This document shows, in pieces, positions 60,861-64,000 of a stretch of 64,000 nucleotides of DNA. This stretch comes from Bacteroidota bacterium (GTDB lineage Bacteria > Bacteroidota > Rhodothermia > Rhodothermales > Rubricoccaceae): assembly GCA_039821555.1 (NCBI GenBank), contig JBCBNX010000006.1, positions 1 through 64,000 on the forward strand, given 5' to 3'. Numbering within the stretch: the first letter of the stretch is position 1; each line of letters starts with the position of its first letter. A model generated the notes under the pieces. That model did not search any database and had not been told where the DNA came from. It was given only the letters and a program-made list of their open reading frames with translations. The position numbers and the translations under genes are program-made.

Positions 60861-62111
60861 ATGTCCCAGCCTACCACACAACCCAAGCGCGTTCTCGTCG
60901 CCATGAGCGGCGGGGTCGACTCGTCCGTCACGGCGGCGCTGCTCGCCGAGGAGGGCTATGAGGTCGTCGGGATCACGATGAAGACGTGGGACTTTGCCAC
61001 GACCGGCGGCAAGGCCGAGGCGCGGGCGCGTGAGGCCGCCGCGCGCGCTGCGAACAAGGCGTCGGGCAAGGAGGTCGGCTGCTGCTCGCTGGAGTCGATG
61101 AACGACGCGCGCTCGGTGGCGCTCAAGCGCGGCTTCCACCACTTTGTCGTGGACATCCGTTCGGAGTTCGGCGATTGGGTGATCGACCGCTTCACGTCGG
61201 ACTACCTCGCCGGGCGCACGCCCAACCCGTGCGTGCTCTGCAACACGCACATCAAGTGGGCTGCGCTCCTGCGCCGCGCCGACGACCTCGGCTGCGACTT
61301 CATCGCCACCGGCCACTATGCCCGCGTGAGCCAGGACGCTGACACGGGGCGTTACGTCATCCAGCGTGGCCTCGACACGAACAAGGACCAGAGCTACGCC
61401 CTCTGGGGCCTTCCGCAGGCGCACCTCGCGCGCTCGATCTTCCCGCTCGGGCACTACACGAAGCCGCAGATCCGCCAAATGGCCTCCGACTTCGGCCTCA
61501 CCGAGGTCGCCAACAAGCCGGACTCCTACGAGATCTGCTTCATCCCAGACAACGACTACCGCGGCTTCCTCAAGCGCCGCGTCCACGGTCTCGCGGACGA
61601 CGTCGCTGGCGGGTCCTTCGTCCTCGAAGCGACCGGCGAGGTCGTCGGGACGCACGAGGGCTTTCCGTTCTACACCGTCGGGCAGCGGCGCGGGCTTAAT
61701 CTCGCGCTCGGTGAGCCGGTCTACGTCACCCGCATCGACGCAGCGACCAACACCGTCTTCGTCGGGCCGCGCGAGGCGCTCGCCGGGCGCACGCTCACGG
61801 CCCGGCAACTCAACTTCGTGAAGGTGCCGAACTTCCACTCTGGACGTGAGGGTGAGCGGCGCGCCTGGGGCAAGATTCGCTACAAGGACGCGGGCGCCCC
61901 ATGCCTTGTCCGGCAGACCGGTGACGATACGCTCGAAGTCGTCTTCGAGGGGCCGCGCGATGCGATCACGCCGGGGCAGTCGCTCGTGCTCTACGACGTG
62001 AATTCTGACGGCACGCCCAGCGATGACGTGCTCGCGGGCGGCTGGATCGATACCGTCGGGGATGCGGCGCAGACAAACGCGGATTTCTTGGCGTTGCCGG
62101 TGGTGGGGTAG
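60861..62111 (+). CDS. mnmA: tRNA-specific 2-thiouridylase
   Basis: 416 aa. Thiolates U34 of tRNA-Lys, Glu and Gln. PP-loop SGGVDSS (16-22); the Bacteroidota-type insertion with KASGKEVGCCSLESMNDARSVA; the catalytic Cys124 (TPNPCVLCN), GHYARV, DQSYALWGL, and the second catalytic Cys226 (DSYEICFIP); C-terminal beta domain. ATG 60861. Confidence 0.96.
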   Translation: MSQPTTQPKRVLVAMSGGVDSSVTAALLAEEGYEVVGITMKTWDFATTGGKAEARAREAAARAANKASGKEVGCCSLESMNDARSVALKRGFHHFVVDIRSEFGDWVIDRFTSDYLAGRTPNPCVLCNTHIKWAALLRRADDLGCDFIATGHYARVSQDADTGRYVIQRGLDTNKDQSYALWGLPQAHLARSIFPLGHYTKPQIRQMASDFGLTEVANKPDSYEICFIPDNDYRGFLKRRVHGLADDVAGGSFVLEATGEVVGTHEGFPFYTVGQRRGLNLALGEPVYVTRIDAATNTVFVGPREALAGRTLTARQLNFVKVPNFHSGREGERRAWGKIRYKDAGAPCLVRQTGDDTLEVVFEGPRDAITPGQSLVLYDVNSDGTPSDDVLAGGWIDTVGDAAQTNADFLALPVVG

Positions 62112-62198
62112 GGGAATCGCTGAAACAGTCGTTGCGCCGAACATTCCGGTGAGGGCGGCTGTAGAGAACAGTGCACTTCTTCTCTGCACGTCTCTGCT

Positions 62199-63767
62199 GT
62201 GTTTATTCTGCCTCGGTCCTGGCCGCGCGTCGCGGCGTGGGCACTCGCGTCACTTTTCGTCCTCACCGGGACGGTAGGTTGCTCCTTCGCCCCGGCATCG
62301 CGCGCGCCCGAACCTGTAGCGGCACTGCCCACGGCGTTCGCTGAAGCTGAGACGCTGGCCGTCTATGATCCGCAGGCTTGGTGGACCGGCTTCCAGGACC
62401 CGGTGCTCAACCGCCTCGTCGACTCGACGCTCACGGGCAATCTCGACCTCGCCGAGGCGGTCGCGCGGGTGGACCAGGTGGCGGCGCAGGCCCGCATCGC
62501 CCGCGCGGCGCTGTTCCCTGGCCTCAACGGCACCGGCAGCGGCTCCTACCAGAACCAGTCGGCGACGAACAACCAGTTCAGCGCGTTTCAGGGTGGCGGT
62601 GGAGAGGAGGGCGAAGGTGGCGAGGGCGCACCACCCGGCGGCGAGACGGGGCCGGCCCCCCCAGACCGCCTCGCGTTCGAGCAGTACTCCGTCGCGCTTG
62701 CCGCGTCCTACGAGCTCGACTTCTGGGGTCGCATTCGCAACGAGGCCCGCGCGGCCTACGCGAGCGCTGCTGCGACTGCCGCCGACCTCCAGACGGCCCG
62801 CCTCGGCGTGATCGCTACCGTCGTCTCGACCTACTTCGAGGTCGTGGACCTGCGCCGCCGCATCGTGCTCACGCTGGCGACGGTCGACCTCCTCGCCGAG
62901 CGTGTCGAGTTGACGGAGGAGCGCTACACGCGCGGCCTCGTGACGTCGTTCGAGCTCTACCGCATCCTTCAGGACTACCGCACAACGCAGGCGAGCCTGC
63001 CAACGCTCGAAGCGGACCTCACCGACGCCGAGGGGCGTCTCGCCGTGCTCACGGGGCGCTACGCTGGGCGGCTCGGTCCGCTTCTCCCCGACACGCTGTC
63101 GCCGCGGCTCGCGCTCGATCCCGTCCCACCGGGCCAGCCGTCGGACCTCCTCCTTCAGCGTCCTGACGTGCGTGCGGCGGCGTATCGCTTTGAGGCGGCG
63201 CGCTACACCGTCGGCGCGCGCAAGGCGGCGCTGCTGCCGACCGTGTCGCTCTCGGCGCAACTCGGCATCCAGGGTCTCGAACCGGCCGACCTTGTGGACC
63301 TCGACAACTGGTTTTCGAGCCTGACGGCGAACCTCACCGCGCCGCTCTTTCAGGGCGGTCGCCTCCGCGCGAACGTGTCCGCCGCCGAGGCCGCCTACGC
63401 GCAGCAGGCTGCGGTGTACGGCCGCACGGTCCTGACGGCGTACCAGGAGGTCGAGAGCGCACTCGAACGCTACGAAGAGGAGCGCCAGCGCTTCGACTTT
63501 CTCCGCAGCCAACTCGACGATGCCCGTGCACAGGACGCGCTCCAGACGGAACGCTTCGAGCAGGGCATCGGCGACTACACCGCCGTCCTCGACGCACAGC
63601 GCAACCGGCTGGGCGTGCTGACGAGCCTCTCGGGGGCGCGCCGCGCTGTCGCCCTGGCCCGCCTCGGCGTCTACCGCACCCTCGGCGGCGACTGGGTCGC
63701 CGAGCCCCCCACGCCTGCCGTCGATCTCGTTGATGCTCCTATCCTGTTGTCCGAGGGAGAGGACTGA
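62199..63767 (+). CDS. TolC/NodT-family outer-membrane efflux lipoprotein
   Basis: 522 aa from a GTG start at 62199, since no ATG precedes the signal peptide. Lipobox LTGTVGC (Cys ~28). The OEP pattern is clear: WWTGFQDPVLNRLVDSTLTGNLDLAEAVARVDQ, then two repeats of helix-rich segments (QRPDVRAAAYRFEAARYTVGARKAALLPTVSLSA; VLDAQRNRLGVLTSLSGARRAVALARLGVYRTLGG). A Gly/Glu-rich loop follows the first strand region (GGGGEEGEGGEGA). Outer-membrane channel of an RND efflux system whose adaptor probably begins at 63927. Confidence 0.93.
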   Translation: MFILPRSWPRVAAWALASLFVLTGTVGCSFAPASRAPEPVAALPTAFAEAETLAVYDPQAWWTGFQDPVLNRLVDSTLTGNLDLAEAVARVDQVAAQARIARAALFPGLNGTGSGSYQNQSATNNQFSAFQGGGGEEGEGGEGAPPGGETGPAPPDRLAFEQYSVALAASYELDFWGRIRNEARAAYASAAATAADLQTARLGVIATVVSTYFEVVDLRRRIVLTLATVDLLAERVELTEERYTRGLVTSFELYRILQDYRTTQASLPTLEADLTDAEGRLAVLTGRYAGRLGPLLPDTLSPRLALDPVPPGQPSDLLLQRPDVRAAAYRFEAARYTVGARKAALLPTVSLSAQLGIQGLEPADLVDLDNWFSSLTANLTAPLFQGGRLRANVSAAEAAYAQQAAVYGRTVLTAYQEVESALERYEEERQRFDFLRSQLDDARAQDALQTERFEQGIGDYTAVLDAQRNRLGVLTSLSGARRAVALARLGVYRTLGGDWVAEPPTPAVDLVDAPILLSEGED

Positions 63768-63787
63768 CGTGACGCCTCGCCGCCTCC

Positions 63788-63888
63788 GCTCCCCCCGTTT
63801 GACGCGCCTGGACGGCGATCAAACTGTCCCCCTCACTGGTGAGGGGGACAGCCCTGCGACCCTTCATGGGGAGCGGGGCGGGGGGAGC
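63788..63888 (+). repeat. Nested-hairpin element, copy 3
   Basis: 101 bases with ends GCTCCCCCC and GGGGGGAGC. It shares GTTTGACGCGCCTGGACGGC and the stem CTGTCCCCCTCAC-TG-GTGAGGGGGACAG (arms 13) with copies 1 and 2, but the last stem is largely missing. Lies between the efflux genes. Confidence 0.85.
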
Positions 63889-63926
63889 CGCGCCAACCTT
63901 GATTTCCACACCTGCTGATTCCGTTC

Positions 63927-64000
63927 ATGTCTACGACGAAAACCCTTCTCATCGCAGGAGGCATCCTGGCAGCGGGCGCGCTCGTCGCGTTCGCACTGGT
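63927..64000 (+). CDS. Start of a membrane-fusion or RND component (cut by the window end)
   Basis: 24 codons: MSTTKTLLIAGGILAAGALVAFAL, a membrane anchor or signal. Following an OEP gene it is likely to be the periplasmic adaptor of an RND efflux system, but this is inference from context. Confidence 0.5.
   Translation, partial: MSTTKTLLIAGGILAAGALVAFAL

Overview
The window looks like one contig from a GC-rich, Gram-negative member of the Bacteroidota/Rhodothermota group. Evidence: many outer-membrane lipoproteins and barrels, S9 peptidases, DUF4437 and CIA30 proteins, a sigma factor paired with a TPR kinase, and starts with little or no Shine-Dalgarno sequence. The sulfated-polysaccharide genes suggest a marine or saline habitat. 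The taxonomic placement is inference from protein families; no rRNA or tRNA gene was seen.

Layout. 1-11.6 kb: a partial secreted protein, small membrane and secreted proteins, a von Willebrand A protein, a sigma factor with an in-frame stop and its Ser/Thr kinase partner, a barrel and a bicupin. 11.6-15.7 kb: an oxidoreductase block (SDR, luciferase-like, quinone reductase) divergent from a LysR regulator. 15.8-27.8 kb: secreted SUMF1-like and S9 peptidase genes, broken by a lower-GC island at about 19.75-23.25 kb. That island holds a subtilisin-like protease and an AAA+ ATPase in one operon, the gene pair known as IetAS (toxin-antitoxin/anti-phage). 27.8-46.3 kb: mostly housekeeping genes (proS, dnaG, ppk1, a CcmA-like ATPase, an FKBP, a site-2 protease) plus lipoproteins and a FadL-like porin. 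46.4-57.2 kb: an exopolysaccharide cluster with a near-consensus sigma-70 promoter and a structured leader, encoding an initiating sugar-phosphate transferase, a tyrosine autokinase, an SLBB protein, three GT4 glycosyltransferases and two sulfotransferases. 57.4-64 kb: a cell-wall amidase, a hairpin-rich candidate RNA, apt, a lipoprotein, ridA, mnmA and the start of an efflux operon.

The intergenic DNA is unusually structured. Three copies of a 101-125 bp element with ends GCTCCCCCC/GGGGGGAGC and internal hairpins occur, two of them inverted around an S9 peptidase gene. A second two-hairpin family flanks a sulfotransferase in inverted copies. Several genes carry short tandem duplications spanning their stop codons. 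The most notable loci are the protease/ATPase island, the nested-hairpin element, the candidate RNA before apt, the stop-codon duplications, the amber codon in the sigma factor and a Cu/Zn SOD-like protein lacking most metal ligands.
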